64,000 nt of DNA from an uncultured Elusimicrobiales bacterium (GTDB lineage Bacteria > Elusimicrobiota > Elusimicrobia > Elusimicrobiales > Elusimicrobiaceae). How positions within the stretch are numbered: position 1 is the stretch's first letter; each line of letters begins with the position of its first letter. The stretch is from positions 1-64,000 of the forward strand of contig CALVFA010000010.1 of assembly GCA_944326725.1 (NCBI GenBank), read 5' to 3'. This document shows positions 50,192 to 59,117 of this stretch, one piece after another. The notes beneath the pieces are model-generated. The model was not told the origin of the DNA and ran no database searches. It saw only the letters and a list, made by a program, of their open reading frames with translations. A program made the position numbers and the translations under genes.

Positions 50192-53100
50192 TCATTTCTT
50201 TCTTACACCGATAAGACCGTATCCTTCCACATCACCTTTAATGTCTTTTATCAGGAACACATCCCACCCGGTAGCGGTGTACTTACCGTGTTCATCTACC
50301 AAGTCCAATTTTACCTGGAAAGCATTGCCTGAGGCATTTTTATTGGCGGCCTCAAACATACGCCGGCTACCGTCTGCTATACGGATAAACTCATCAAAGA
50401 ATTCTCTTTCTTCCACCGTTTGGCGCCGCCGGCCAGTAGAAGCCAAGAACACTTCGTTGGCATATTTAACGCGATATTGCAAATCCAACACCACTGCAGG
50501 CAAGTCCACATATTCTAAGGTACGGATAAAACTTTGGGCCGTCTCCCCCAGTGTTTTGCTGGCCTCACGCAATTCAATGCGCAAGCTCAAAATGCGCGAC
50601 ATAATACCAATCAATTCTTCTGCCCCCTCCACGAAATGAGCCTTAGGTGCACGCGCAGCAAAACACAAAGCACCGGCCACTTTGCCTCCGACATATAATG
50701 GAGCGGCAATTAAAGAGCCAAAGTCTTTTTCTTTATGGATACAGCGTTTGCAGTTGGTATTAGCCAAATCCGGAAAGACTACTACATTATCGTCACGCAC
50801 ATCAAAAAGGCATTCCTCCACCGGAAACACCATATACCGCTCTATATTAAATGGATTGGGCGTGGCATATACTACAGTCTGTTCATCGGGATTAGATTCC
50901 CGAAAGCGCAGTACAATCCCCACATCAGACTGGAATACTTTTTTGCCAAAATCCAAGATTTTATCCACTTGCTGCGTAATGGTAGACTTATTCTCATTGC
51001 TGATGTCATAAAGCTGGCGGATATTACGTTCGTGTATTCGGCGCTCGGTTACATCACGCAGCCAAATAACCACCTCATCTTGCCCGCTAATAGGAGTGCA
51101 TACCGCCTCAAAGAAACGCTGTTTTCCTCCGTAGTCCCAGTCAAACTCAAAGGTTGTATTGATATTGACGCTGGTCGCTTCTTTAATAGCGAAAATTTCT
51201 TTCGCAGCCGCATCTTCCGGCCAATACTGGCTGGGATATTTACCCATGAATATTTCCCGGGCTTGGTCCATATCCATGTAAGGCACGTTAGAAGACACTT
51301 CTAATACTAAGCCCTCTCCGTTTGTTTTTAAATAAAGTCCCGGCAAAGACTGCCGCACGCTGCGCAATTCTAATGCCGCGCGGGAATCATGGGCAATACG
51401 CTCCAATAAGTCGGACAAATCGGTTACCAACGCCAACACGGCGTTTTTGCCAGGGATATCCAAAGGCGTCAACGTCACAGAAGTTTCTATTTTGCGGCCG
51501 TCTTTGGTAAACAAAGAAGCCCCAAAAGACGCCCGGCCTTTTTCCTCCAATGTTTTGGCCGCGCGCTGGAAAACGGACTCTATTTTGTCTTTATCTGCTC
51601 CGTCGGAAGCCATAAACAAGCGGGAAAAGGACATAGACGTCAACTCATCATGAGTATAGCCAATCAGCTGGGATAAAAATTTATTGGCCTGCTCTATCCG
51701 TCCAAATTTACCGTTTTCATAATGCACAGAAAACACGGCTCCGTCGGTTGCTTCCAGCAAGGCATTTAACTGGGCCGATCTTTCCTGTAAAATATGCATA
51801 ATTTGTTTCTGAAACGCTATATTATGGAAAATAAACACATAGCTCCCATTGGCCGCACGCAAAGCGCTTACACGCACCGGAGAAGTCTCCAAACCGCTGG
51901 CCAAACAAATAGAATATTCGCGGTTTTCTATGGCTCCTTTATTCACTAATATTTTCAAGTCGGCCATTAAGAGCGGAATGCTGTCTTGGCTAAAGAGCTT
52001 AATAATTTCCTGGCCTTTCAGTTCTTCCGGCTGCAATTGGCACAACTTGCAAAACAGCTCGTTGCAGGAAGAAATCTTAAATTTGGAAGAACATACCACA
52101 TAAGGCTCCGTATTCGGCAGCAAAACGGCAGGGACCTGCGGCGGACGCGGCTTATTGGTATTTTTTTGCTTAATCTTATTTCCCTCTTCCGGCGGCTGAG
52201 AAGAGCCTCTTTCCCTTCGGTCCAATGTGACCAAATAATCCGCCTCTACCGTACCGTCCTGGCAATCACGCCGGTTAAACGGCTCCAAAGTCACATGGAG
52301 CAACATCTTTCCCTCTCCGTGAATACGCCCAGGGAATTTGGCCGCTGCTCTGTCAAAGTCAAATGTATAGTCCATATAGGCACTTTCCCCCCGACGTACT
52401 TTGCGGCGCACGGACAATGTTAAAGCGGGGCGGATATAAACATTGCGGTAGAAGTTGCGGTCATTTTCAGACAGGTGGAACATATCCCGCGCCGCTTTGT
52501 TCATCACATTAATGTAGCCCTTGTGATTAAGTACAAAAGCAGGCAATACTCCCCGTTCAAATACATTCTTAAACTTTTCGCGTTCTCCGCGCATCTCACG
52601 TATATTTTTATTAAACGCAGTCACATCGCGCAAGAAAGCGATGACGATACGCCGTCCTAAATATTTGGAAGCCATAGCGGCAAATTCCACTTCTGACGTT
52701 TCGCCTGATTTTTTGAGTAAATGCAATTGTACCGGTTCAGAAGCGTTATCTAAGCCGTTAATAACCGACTCATATTTATCCTTTGCAAAGATCTGATGGT
52801 CTGCCGCCACAAAATCCAACAATGGACGGCGGGCTATCTCTTCTGCCGCTTCATATCCCAGCACTTTGCAGGCCGCCCGGTTAGCATAGATGATTTTATA
52901 ATCTTCTAAAATCAAGATGCCTTCCCGTGCGTTTTCCACCAGCAGAGAATTCTTTTCTCCCGCTTCCCGAATTTGCTTTTCCATCTTGGTTTTAGCCGTA
53001 ATATCTTCAGATACATTAAGCAGATAATCCGGCGTACCATCTACTTTATACAAAGGCGTTTTGACTGTATGCATAATTTTGACGCCTTCATTGGGAGTAG

Positions 53101-55567
53101 AAATCAACTCTTGCGGAATATTGAGTTCCCGGCGGCTTTCAAAGACTTTATTGTCTGATTCTCTCACAAATTCCGCCTGTTCTTTGGTAATATCCGTACG
53201 ATAATTGTCTTTGCCAATTACATCTTTGGCCGATACACCAAAGAGGTCCTCACTCTTCTTATTCCACACAATATATTCGCCCGTATAGCGTTTTACGGAC
53301 AAAGCAATAGGCAAATTATCCACCACGTTTTGCAAGAAATTTTTAGATTCGCGGATTTCTTTTTCCTGCTGTTTTGTCTGTGTAATATCATTAGCAATAG
53401 TCAACACCATCAGAGGTTTTCCCGAAGCGTCAAAAACAGGGGCTTTTGTTAAATGCAAAAGAATTTTTTTACCGTCTTGGCGTTCATATTCTTCCTCGGT
53501 GATTTCCACAATTTTGCCGTCTTTAAAAATTTGGTCTTCCCGTTGGTTATAACCTCTTTCATCTTCTGGAGAGGTCATATCTCCCGGGAATAATTTTTCC
53601 GCCTCTTTATTAAAGAAACAAACTTGATGATTGACATCATAGGCATAAATAGCCACCGGCGCATTGTCCAAAATTGTCTGCTGCAAATTTTGGGCTTCGG
53701 TTAATTTCCTGTCCTTTTCCCTTTTATCAGTAATGTCTTCCGCAATAGAAAGCATCATAAACGGCTTACCTTCTTTATCATAGACAGGCACTTTGATTAA
53801 ATGCAGCCATATTTTCTTTCCGGTTTTAGTAATATATTCTTCTTCCGGGATATCCAAAGTTTTTCTTTGGCGGAACATCTCTTTTTCCCGTTCTCCATAG
53901 AAATCGTTTGACTCCTCGTAAACGGCTTCTTCCGGAAACATTTCCATCGCTTTTCGGTTTACAAAGGCTTCCGTATCATTAACGCCGCGCGCATAAATAG
54001 CCAACGGAGCATTGTCCAAGATAGCTTGTTGGAAGTTTTTGGCTTCCATTAGACGGCGTTCTTGTTCTTTCTTCTCAGTTACATCTTCCACCATGGTAAT
54101 CACAAATTCTGGGTTTCCCTCTGCATCTGATACGGGAACTTTAACCATATTAAGCAACAGACGCTTACCGTTTTCTTTTACATATTCCTCATCCGGGATT
54201 TCCAAAGGTTTACCCGACTCAAGTACCTGGGCTTCTCTATTCAAGTAACCGCTTACTTGCTCCTGTGTCTCATGAGGCAAAGACCCTTGTTCGTCAAAAT
54301 GATTGCCAGACGTAGCAAAAATTTGTTCACACTGTTTATTACGCAGCAACATTTTCCCCTCTTTGGTGCGGGCATACAAGCCAATAGGAGCATTATCTAC
54401 AATAGCCGTCAAGAAACTGTTTGCTTTAACAATTTCTTGTTCTTGCTGGCGTCTTTTGGTTACATCCTCCACTATGGTAAGCACCAACGGTTCCGGCCCG
54501 GCATGTTTGAGCGGGACTTTAATCATATGAATGATTTTTTCATCACCATCATGGCTCAAATACACTTCATCAGGATATTCTCTAATCTTCCCCTCTTCCA
54601 AAATTTCTCTTTCCCGGGCATTATATTGTCGGATAATATTAGGATCTTGTTTGGGGTGCGGAGAATTGGCATATTTAGGATCTGCTTCTGCAAAAACCAC
54701 TTGGCTTTGTCTATTAAAAAATGTCATTTCCCCGTCAATCGTACGCGTGTAAATACCCAATGGCACATTATCTAAAATCCCCTGCAGCAAATTACGGGTC
54801 TGTAACAAATCTTCTTCCTGCATGCGGCGGGCGGTAATGTCTTCATAAACCGTCAAAACGGTTATTAATTTCCCGGCAGCATCAAACGTGGGCACTTTTG
54901 TCACGGACAAAGTAATTTCTTTGCCTTCATTATTGCGAAAGCTCATCTGACAGCCGGTATGATTTTGTTTTTTATCCCGCACCTCTTTATCCAACATATC
55001 TAATGCGCTGGATAACTGGGCCGGCAACAATTCTGTTACCTTACGTCCGATGGCAGCGGTTTCCGTACAACCAAACATTTTTTCGGCTTTTTCATTCCAC
55101 ACTAAACATAGGCCGCGCCGATCCTGTACCGTAACAGCAAAAGGGTAGTTCTCTACAATAGATTTAAAAAACGCTTTTTCCTTTACCAACTGTCGATATT
55201 GAGGAGCGGAATCAAAGCTGAGGATAATATATTTTGTTCCAGGCACCCGGGAAGCGCTGACGTTCATATACAACGCTTCCATATCCTTGGTAACCATTTC
55301 TTTCATTAAAGAGGCAGGGGCATTTTTTTTCAACAACGTCTGAATGTCAGCAGCTGTTAACCCATATTTTGAGAGAGAAGTATTTTTTAATGCAGAGACA
55401 CTAAACCCGGACACAGCACTTATACGCTTATTAGCAAGCAAGATCTTCCCTTCTTCATCTGCCAAACAGGCCGCACACGGCAGCAAATCCAACAAAGCTT
55501 CCAACTGTTGCAAAGATTCCGGAGTTTCATCATTTTTAGAAAAGAAAGAAAGAATTTTGTTTACCAT
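50192..55567 (-). CDS. Giant multi-PAS sensory protein with one GAF and no visible output domain
   Basis: 1,791 residues. I count about thirteen PAS or PAS/PAC units: near 18, 135, 256, 380, 505, 625, 745, 875, 1000, 1165, 1280, 1410 and 1690. Units at 256-740 are near-repeats of about 120 residues with NAP(L/V/I)AIYAR-like starts and IKVP(V/L)...EDIT ends. A GAF domain lies at about 1530-1680 and carries NCKRCIHKE, a cysteine pair that could bind metal or sense redox state. No histidine kinase, GGDEF, EAL, HAMP, methyl-accepting or DNA-binding segment is seen, and no membrane helix. It probably senses several small molecules or acts as a scaffold. GAGGA precedes the ATG. The gene is monocistronic. 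Confidence 0.9.
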   Translation of the reverse strand: MVNKILSFFSKNDETPESLQQLEALLDLLPCAACLADEEGKILLANKRISAVSGFSVSALKNTSLSKYGLTAADIQTLLKKNAPASLMKEMVTKDMEALYMNVSASRVPGTKYIILSFDSAPQYRQLVKEKAFFKSIVENYPFAVTVQDRRGLCLVWNEKAEKMFGCTETAAIGRKVTELLPAQLSSALDMLDKEVRDKKQNHTGCQMSFRNNEGKEITLSVTKVPTFDAAGKLITVLTVYEDITARRMQEEDLLQTRNLLQGILDNVPLGIYTRTIDGEMTFFNRQSQVVFAEADPKYANSPHPKQDPNIIRQYNAREREILEEGKIREYPDEVYLSHDGDEKIIHMIKVPLKHAGPEPLVLTIVEDVTKRRQQEQEIVKANSFLTAIVDNAPIGLYARTKEGKMLLRNKQCEQIFATSGNHFDEQGSLPHETQEQVSGYLNREAQVLESGKPLEIPDEEYVKENGKRLLLNMVKVPVSDAEGNPEFVITMVEDVTEKKEQERRLMEAKNFQQAILDNAPLAIYARGVNDTEAFVNRKAMEMFPEEAVYEESNDFYGEREKEMFRQRKTLDIPEEEYITKTGKKIWLHLIKVPVYDKEGKPFMMLSIAEDITDKREKDRKLTEAQNLQQTILDNAPVAIYAYDVNHQVCFFNKEAEKLFPGDMTSPEDERGYNQREDQIFKDGKIVEITEEEYERQDGKKILLHLTKAPVFDASGKPLMVLTIANDITQTKQQEKEIRESKNFLQNVVDNLPIALSVKRYTGEYIVWNKKSEDLFGVSAKDVIGKDNYRTDITKEQAEFVRESDNKVFESRRELNIPQELISTPNEGVKIMHTVKTPLYKVDGTPDYLLNVSEDITAKTKMEKQIREAGEKNSLLVENAREGILILEDYKIIYANRAACKVLGYEAAEEIARRPLLDFVAADHQIFAKDKYESVINGLDNASEPVQLHLLKKSGETSEVEFAAMASKYLGRRIVIAFLRDVTAFNKNIREMRGEREKFKNVFERGVLPAFVLNHKGYINVMNKAARDMFHLSENDRNFYRNVYIRPALTLSVRRKVRRGESAYMDYTFDFDRAAAKFPGRIHGEGKMLLHVTLEPFNRRDCQDGTVEADYLVTLDRRERGSSQPPEEGNKIKQKNTNKPRPPQVPAVLLPNTEPYVVCSSKFKISSCNELFCKLCQLQPEELKGQEIIKLFSQDSIPLLMADLKILVNKGAIENREYSICLASGLETSPVRVSALRAANGSYVFIFHNIAFQKQIMHILQERSAQLNALLEATDGAVFSVHYENGKFGRIEQANKFLSQLIGYTHDELTSMSFSRLFMASDGADKDKIESVFQRAAKTLEEKGRASFGASLFTKDGRKIETSVTLTPLDIPGKNAVLALVTDLSDLLERIAHDSRAALELRSVRQSLPGLYLKTNGEGLVLEVSSNVPYMDMDQAREIFMGKYPSQYWPEDAAAKEIFAIKEATSVNINTTFEFDWDYGGKQRFFEAVCTPISGQDEVVIWLRDVTERRIHERNIRQLYDISNENKSTITQQVDKILDFGKKVFQSDVGIVLRFRESNPDEQTVVYATPNPFNIERYMVFPVEECLFDVRDDNVVVFPDLANTNCKRCIHKEKDFGSLIAAPLYVGGKVAGALCFAARAPKAHFVEGAEELIGIMSRILSLRIELREASKTLGETAQSFIRTLEYVDLPAVVLDLQYRVKYANEVFLASTGRRRQTVEEREFFDEFIRIADGSRRMFEAANKNASGNAFQVKLDLVDEHGKYTATGWDVFLIKDIKGDVEGYGLIGVRKK

Positions 55568-55660
55568 ATATATCCTCGCGCGCGCGTAGTCGCGGTCCCC
55601 AAGGGGCCGTGTTTTCTATATGCTAATAAATTCCCGCTTTTCTTGCAAGGAAAAAACTAC

Positions 55661-55690
55661 AAAAAATCCCTGTCGGATAACCGACAGGGG
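55661..55690 (-). terminator. Rho-independent terminator of the lipoprotein gene
   Basis: CCCTGTCGG-ttat-CCGACAGGG followed by ATTTTTT on the minus strand. Confidence 0.88.
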
Positions 55691-55717
55691 AAAAAACAGA
55701 AGTATTTATTCTCCTCT

Positions 55718-56293
55718 CTATCGCTGGGTGTGAGTGCAAGTTACTTCTGATCCCACAAAAAACAACTGATTGCGCTTATATACGCAAGACACCAACGTAG
55801 ACTCCTTGACCCCGCTAGCCGGATCCGGCGGCAAATAGCAGTCTATGCGTTTGCAGTCATAGGTTTCCCGGCATTGTGGAAAAGAAGAAGTAGGAAAATT
55901 GACCAAATACCAAGAAAATTCCAAATTATAATTCAACGCCTGCAAAAAAGCCTCACATGTTGGCTCCATAATAGGGCACTGGGGCTGGGGACTGACCGCC
56001 TGACGCGCTACTCTTTCCTGAAGCAGCGTGTAGCGCTGGTTATTAATGGGGCTGCCTTGCGCCAAATAAACATCAAAGCAGCTATAGCCATCTTCCTGCT
56101 TGCGCGAACAACTATATTGCTTCAAAATATCATTTCCCGGGCAGGTGTCCTCTACTTCTTCCGCGTCCGTACCTAAGTAGTAAGGGGTTTCCCTGTCCGT
56201 GGTCACGCGGTAATGCGGTGCTCCCTCGGTCCCCATGCCGGCACAGGCACCCAATAACACACAGCCGCCCAATAACACAAACCATTGTTTCAT
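55718..56293 (-). CDS. Cysteine-rich lipoprotein of unknown function
   Basis: 191 residues. Residues 1-16 form a lipoprotein signal with lipobox LLGAC (Cys17), followed by AGMGTEGAPHYR. The mature chain holds ten further cysteines, for example YSCSRKQEDGYSC, QCPIMEPTC, QCRETYDCKRIDC and SCVYKRNQ, enough for five disulfides, so it is surely extracytoplasmic. I recognise no family. The start at 56293 is set by the lipobox; there is no good ribosome-binding site, and the frame remains open upstream. Confidence 0.65.
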   Translation of the reverse strand: MKQWFVLLGGCVLLGACAGMGTEGAPHYRVTTDRETPYYLGTDAEEVEDTCPGNDILKQYSCSRKQEDGYSCFDVYLAQGSPINNQRYTLLQERVARQAVSPQPQCPIMEPTCEAFLQALNYNLEFSWYLVNFPTSSFPQCRETYDCKRIDCYLPPDPASGVKESTLVSCVYKRNQLFFVGSEVTCTHTQR

Positions 56294-56522
56294 GGTTACA
56301 GCATACCAGAAGAACTGGCCCCCCGTCAACAACCCAAAAAAGATTATTTTGTCTACAAGCTTTCGACCCGTGCAAGCACTTGTTCCGCTCCAAGCGTTTA
56401 TACTTCCTCTCTCACTCCAAAGCTGACCTCTCTTGATTTTCCCAAAATATACCCCGCCGGCAGAACACATCTAAGCGATACCGGCGGGACAACAAAGCAG
56501 ACAGAAATACCGCTGATAAGAC

Positions 56523-58064
56523 TTACCGTATAAAATGGCAGCCTATACTGTGCTTATTTTTCAACGCGGCATATGTAATAAGCAAGGCCGTTTGGGTGCC
56601 GTTGCGCAAGTCCAGCAACTCCTGATTCAGCGCATACCCTTTATAAAACACGTCAATCTCATTATGCAAATGGCGCAGGATTTTTTCCGCCCGGCTTAAA
56701 TGCGTTGCACTGCGCACTAGGCCCACATAGTTCCACATCGTACTTTTCAGCGTAGCCAAATCCTGCTTAATCAAGTTCAAGTCCGGCTGTTTATCCGGCA
56801 CAATCCATTCTTTGGGCTCCGGCAGACGGAATTGCTGGGCGTGAATATCCTGCCAATCAGCCTCCGCACATAAATACCCCGTCGCCACCGCTTCCAGCAA
56901 AGAAGTACTGGCCAAACGGTTGGCCCCATGATAGCCGGTGCAGGCCGTCTCTCCTACGGCATTTAAATGCAGAATGTTGGTTCGCCCCTGCGGGGTGGCA
57001 TATACGCCGCCGCAAAAATAATGCGCTGCCGGCACCACAGGAATGGGCTGCTGGGTAATATCTATGCCCTCTTTTAAGCAGGTTTCATAAATGGCCGGGA
57101 AGCGTTCTTTGGTATGTTGGGCTGGTTCATGGGTAATGTCCAAATATACGCAATCGTGGGAGGTTTTCAAGCGTTCTTCTTCTATGGCACGGGCCACAAT
57201 GTCACGCGGGGCCAAATCCTTAAGCGCATGGTATTTAGGCATGAACGCTTCCCCGTTGCAATTGCGCAGTACCGCTCCTTCCCCGCGCAGCGCCTCGGAA
57301 ATTAAGAAGCTTTTCCCTTTGGCAAATACCGTCGGGTGGAATTGCATAAATTCCATATTCATTACACGTGCGCCCACCCGGTAGGCCATGGCAATACCGT
57401 GTCCGTAAGCATGCTCTGCATTGGTCGTATGACGGTAAACCTGCCCCACGCCGCCGCTGGCAAGTATGGTCTTTTTGGCCTTAATGGCGCATACTTCGCC
57501 GGTTTTATTATCCAGCACATACGCACCAAAACACGTCAGCGGAGCATAGCGGTCCATAATATCAGTGGAGCTGTGCGAAAGCGTGAGCAAATCCACCGCC
57601 GCATGGTTTTCCAGCAGCATCACATTTTTCTCTTTTGCTAATGCTTTATGTATGGAAGAAAGTAAGGAATGACCCGTCGTGTCTTTCCAATAAATAATGC
57701 GGTTTTTGGTATGGGCCCCTTCCCGCGTAAAAAGCAAATTGCCTTGCTCATCACGCGAAAAATCCGTATGCAGCTCATTTAAAAAAATCTTTTTAACCGC
57801 GTCACATCCCGCCTGGGAAAGCGTGCGCACGGCACTTTCATTGCACAAGCCGGCAGTGGCCAAACGTACGTCTGCCAGAAGCTCTTCCACATTAAGCTCC
57901 GGCTCATATACAATCCCCCCCTGAGCCAAATCGCTGTTGGCCACGTCCCAGCCGCCGCAGCTGAGCAAAGTAACCTTCAGTCCGCGCCGGGCCGCTTCAT
58001 AAGCATATACGGAGCCGGCAATCCCCGCGCCGACAACCAAACAATCTGTTTGCAATATTTTCAT
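56523..58064 (-). CDS. nadB: L-aspartate oxidase
   Basis: 513 residues. It oxidises aspartate to iminoaspartate, the first step of NAD synthesis. The FAD-binding motif CLVVGAGIAGSVYAYEAA is at the N-terminus. SDLAQGGIVY, ASGGVGQVYRHTTN, FMQFHPTVF, LRGEGAVLRN, the HYFCGGVYATPQGRTN block and GANRLASTSLLEA are typical of NadB. The start is ambiguous: ATG 58064 begins at the usual family start, but ATG 58112 has the better ribosome-binding site (AAGGA) and would add 16 residues. Other nad genes are not in this window. Confidence 0.92.
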   Translation of the reverse strand: MKILQTDCLVVGAGIAGSVYAYEAARRGLKVTLLSCGGWDVANSDLAQGGIVYEPELNVEELLADVRLATAGLCNESAVRTLSQAGCDAVKKIFLNELHTDFSRDEQGNLLFTREGAHTKNRIIYWKDTTGHSLLSSIHKALAKEKNVMLLENHAAVDLLTLSHSSTDIMDRYAPLTCFGAYVLDNKTGEVCAIKAKKTILASGGVGQVYRHTTNAEHAYGHGIAMAYRVGARVMNMEFMQFHPTVFAKGKSFLISEALRGEGAVLRNCNGEAFMPKYHALKDLAPRDIVARAIEEERLKTSHDCVYLDITHEPAQHTKERFPAIYETCLKEGIDITQQPIPVVPAAHYFCGGVYATPQGRTNILHLNAVGETACTGYHGANRLASTSLLEAVATGYLCAEADWQDIHAQQFRLPEPKEWIVPDKQPDLNLIKQDLATLKSTMWNYVGLVRSATHLSRAEKILRHLHNEIDVFYKGYALNQELLDLRNGTQTALLITYAALKNKHSIGCHFIR

Positions 58065-58160
58065 ACTCTTATTATATAAAAACCCCAGCCGGCGCCACTT
58101 GGGAAAAAACATTTTTTTCCTTGCGTTTTATTTAAATAAAATGTTATATTAGTCAAATTT

Positions 58161-58189
58161 TTTCAACATACCCCCAAATTTTGTATAAT
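58161..58189 (+). promoter_or_regulatory. Promoter of the 33-codon gene
   Basis: TTTCAA (58161-58166), 17 bp, TATAAT (58184-58189). The -10 box is perfect; the -35 box is weak. Confidence 0.6.
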
Positions 58190-58251
58190 ATTTGTGTCAA
58201 ATAAATCTCCTGTGTCCCCATGAAACGGATTTTTAATAAAGGAGAAATAAA

Positions 58252-58353
58252 ATGACAAAAAGCAACAGCATACTGGAAAAAATCGCCGAGGCGTTAGTAA
58301 AAGTAGGGGACAATGTCCGCGGCGCACATTACCTGACCAACCACATTAAATAA
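58252..58353 (+). CDS. 33-residue small protein in a stand-alone unit
   Basis: MTKSNSILEKIAEALVKVG then DNVRGAHYLTNHIK: an amphipathic helix with no membrane segment and no cysteine. AAAGGAG lies seven bases before the ATG. An 11-codon frame starting at 58220 ends in an ATGA overlap with this start and could couple translation. The gene has its own promoter, a leader of about 56 bases, two hairpins in the 3' part and a rho-independent terminator, and it is flanked by minus-strand genes. I know no family for it. It could be a regulatory peptide, a toxin-like peptide or the coding part of a dual-function RNA. Confidence 0.65.
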   Translation: MTKSNSILEKIAEALVKVGDNVRGAHYLTNHIK

Positions 58354-58365
58354 AAGTCAGGACAT

Positions 58366-58427
58366 CCAAGCCAAGCGGACCGATGGGTCGCCTTGGCAGA
58401 CGGGAAGAAGAAATCTTCTTTCCCGTC
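58366..58427 (+). other. Two hairpins downstream of the 33-codon gene
   Basis: An imperfect hairpin CCAAG...GACC-gatg-GGTC...CTTGG (about 58370-58395) is followed by a 12-bp stem GACGGGA-AGAAG / CTTCT-t-TCCCGTC (58399-58427) with one bulged T. Their strength in such a short transcript suggests a structured RNA. Confidence 0.6.
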
Positions 58428-58456
58428 TCAAACCCGGATGATGATTTGAATAATTA

Positions 58457-58488
58457 AAAAGCCCGCGTGTTACACGCGGGATTTTTTA
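58457..58488. terminator. Terminator shared by the 33-codon gene and a prepilin gene
   Basis: CCCGCGTGT / ACACGCGGG (58462-58480) followed by ATTTTTT on the plus strand; A-rich sequence on the other side allows action on the minus strand too. Confidence 0.88.
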
Positions 58489-58508
58489 TCGGCGTATATT
58501 CAACGGGG

Positions 58509-58991
58509 CTAACAGGATGTCACAGGATTGGCATACCCCAGACTTTTGCAAAAATCTTGTCCATCGGCCGTAAAAGCCAAACATTTTTCTTCCGGCACTT
58601 TGCCTACAGCATTGGCTTCTTGATATACGCAAATACCATAACTTCTATCCACACGCTGCACTCTGACATATCTTGAGGAAGATATATCTATTGTAAAGTC
58701 GTTAATAGTATATGAAGATCCAGTGGCCGCTTCCACTTCCAAAGGCAACAGGCTAAATAAAGTGGGCATAGATGCTCCGCTTCCATCATATAGATGGTCA
58801 TAATAATAAACATCTCTGGCAGCAGCCACCTGATGTGCCAGAGAACGGGCATCTGTAAATTTAGCCCGGTCTATAGAGCGCCGGTAAGAGCCTAAAGCTA
58901 TACCTGCCAAAATAGCAATTATTACCACCACCGCCATTAATTCTGCCAACGTAAATGCGCGGCGGTCCAAACAGTTAAAAATTTTTTGCAT
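58509..58991 (-). CDS. Type IV prepilin-like protein with Ala at the cleavage site
   Basis: 160 residues. The leader ends DRRA and the mature protein starts FTLAELMAVVVIIAILAG, so the usual Gly before the cleavage site is Ala, a tolerated but less common residue. The C-terminal part has ICVYQEANAVGKVPEEKC and FCKSLGYANPVTSC, a pattern shared with major pilins of this kind. AAAGGAG precedes the ATG. It is monocistronic. Confidence 0.85.
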   Translation of the reverse strand: MQKIFNCLDRRAFTLAELMAVVVIIAILAGIALGSYRRSIDRAKFTDARSLAHQVAAARDVYYYDHLYDGSGASMPTLFSLLPLEVEAATGSSYTINDFTIDISSSRYVRVQRVDRSYGICVYQEANAVGKVPEEKCLAFTADGQDFCKSLGYANPVTSC

Positions 58992-59059
58992 AAAAACTCC
59001 TTTTTTTCCTTATTATGTTTAGTATATAGGTTTTTGGTTTTAATTTCAAATTTTCCCCC

Positions 59060-59087
59060 TTGAAAGACGCATATAAAATACTATAAT
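59060..59087 (+). promoter_or_regulatory. Promoter of the GlcNAc phosphotransferase operon
   Basis: TTGAAA (59060-59065), 16 bp, TATAAT (59082-59087), 30 bases before the ATG. No clear operator palindrome is seen nearby. Confidence 0.7.
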
Positions 59088-59117
59088 GAGAGAAATACCC
59101 CCCTCTAAGGAGTGTTT

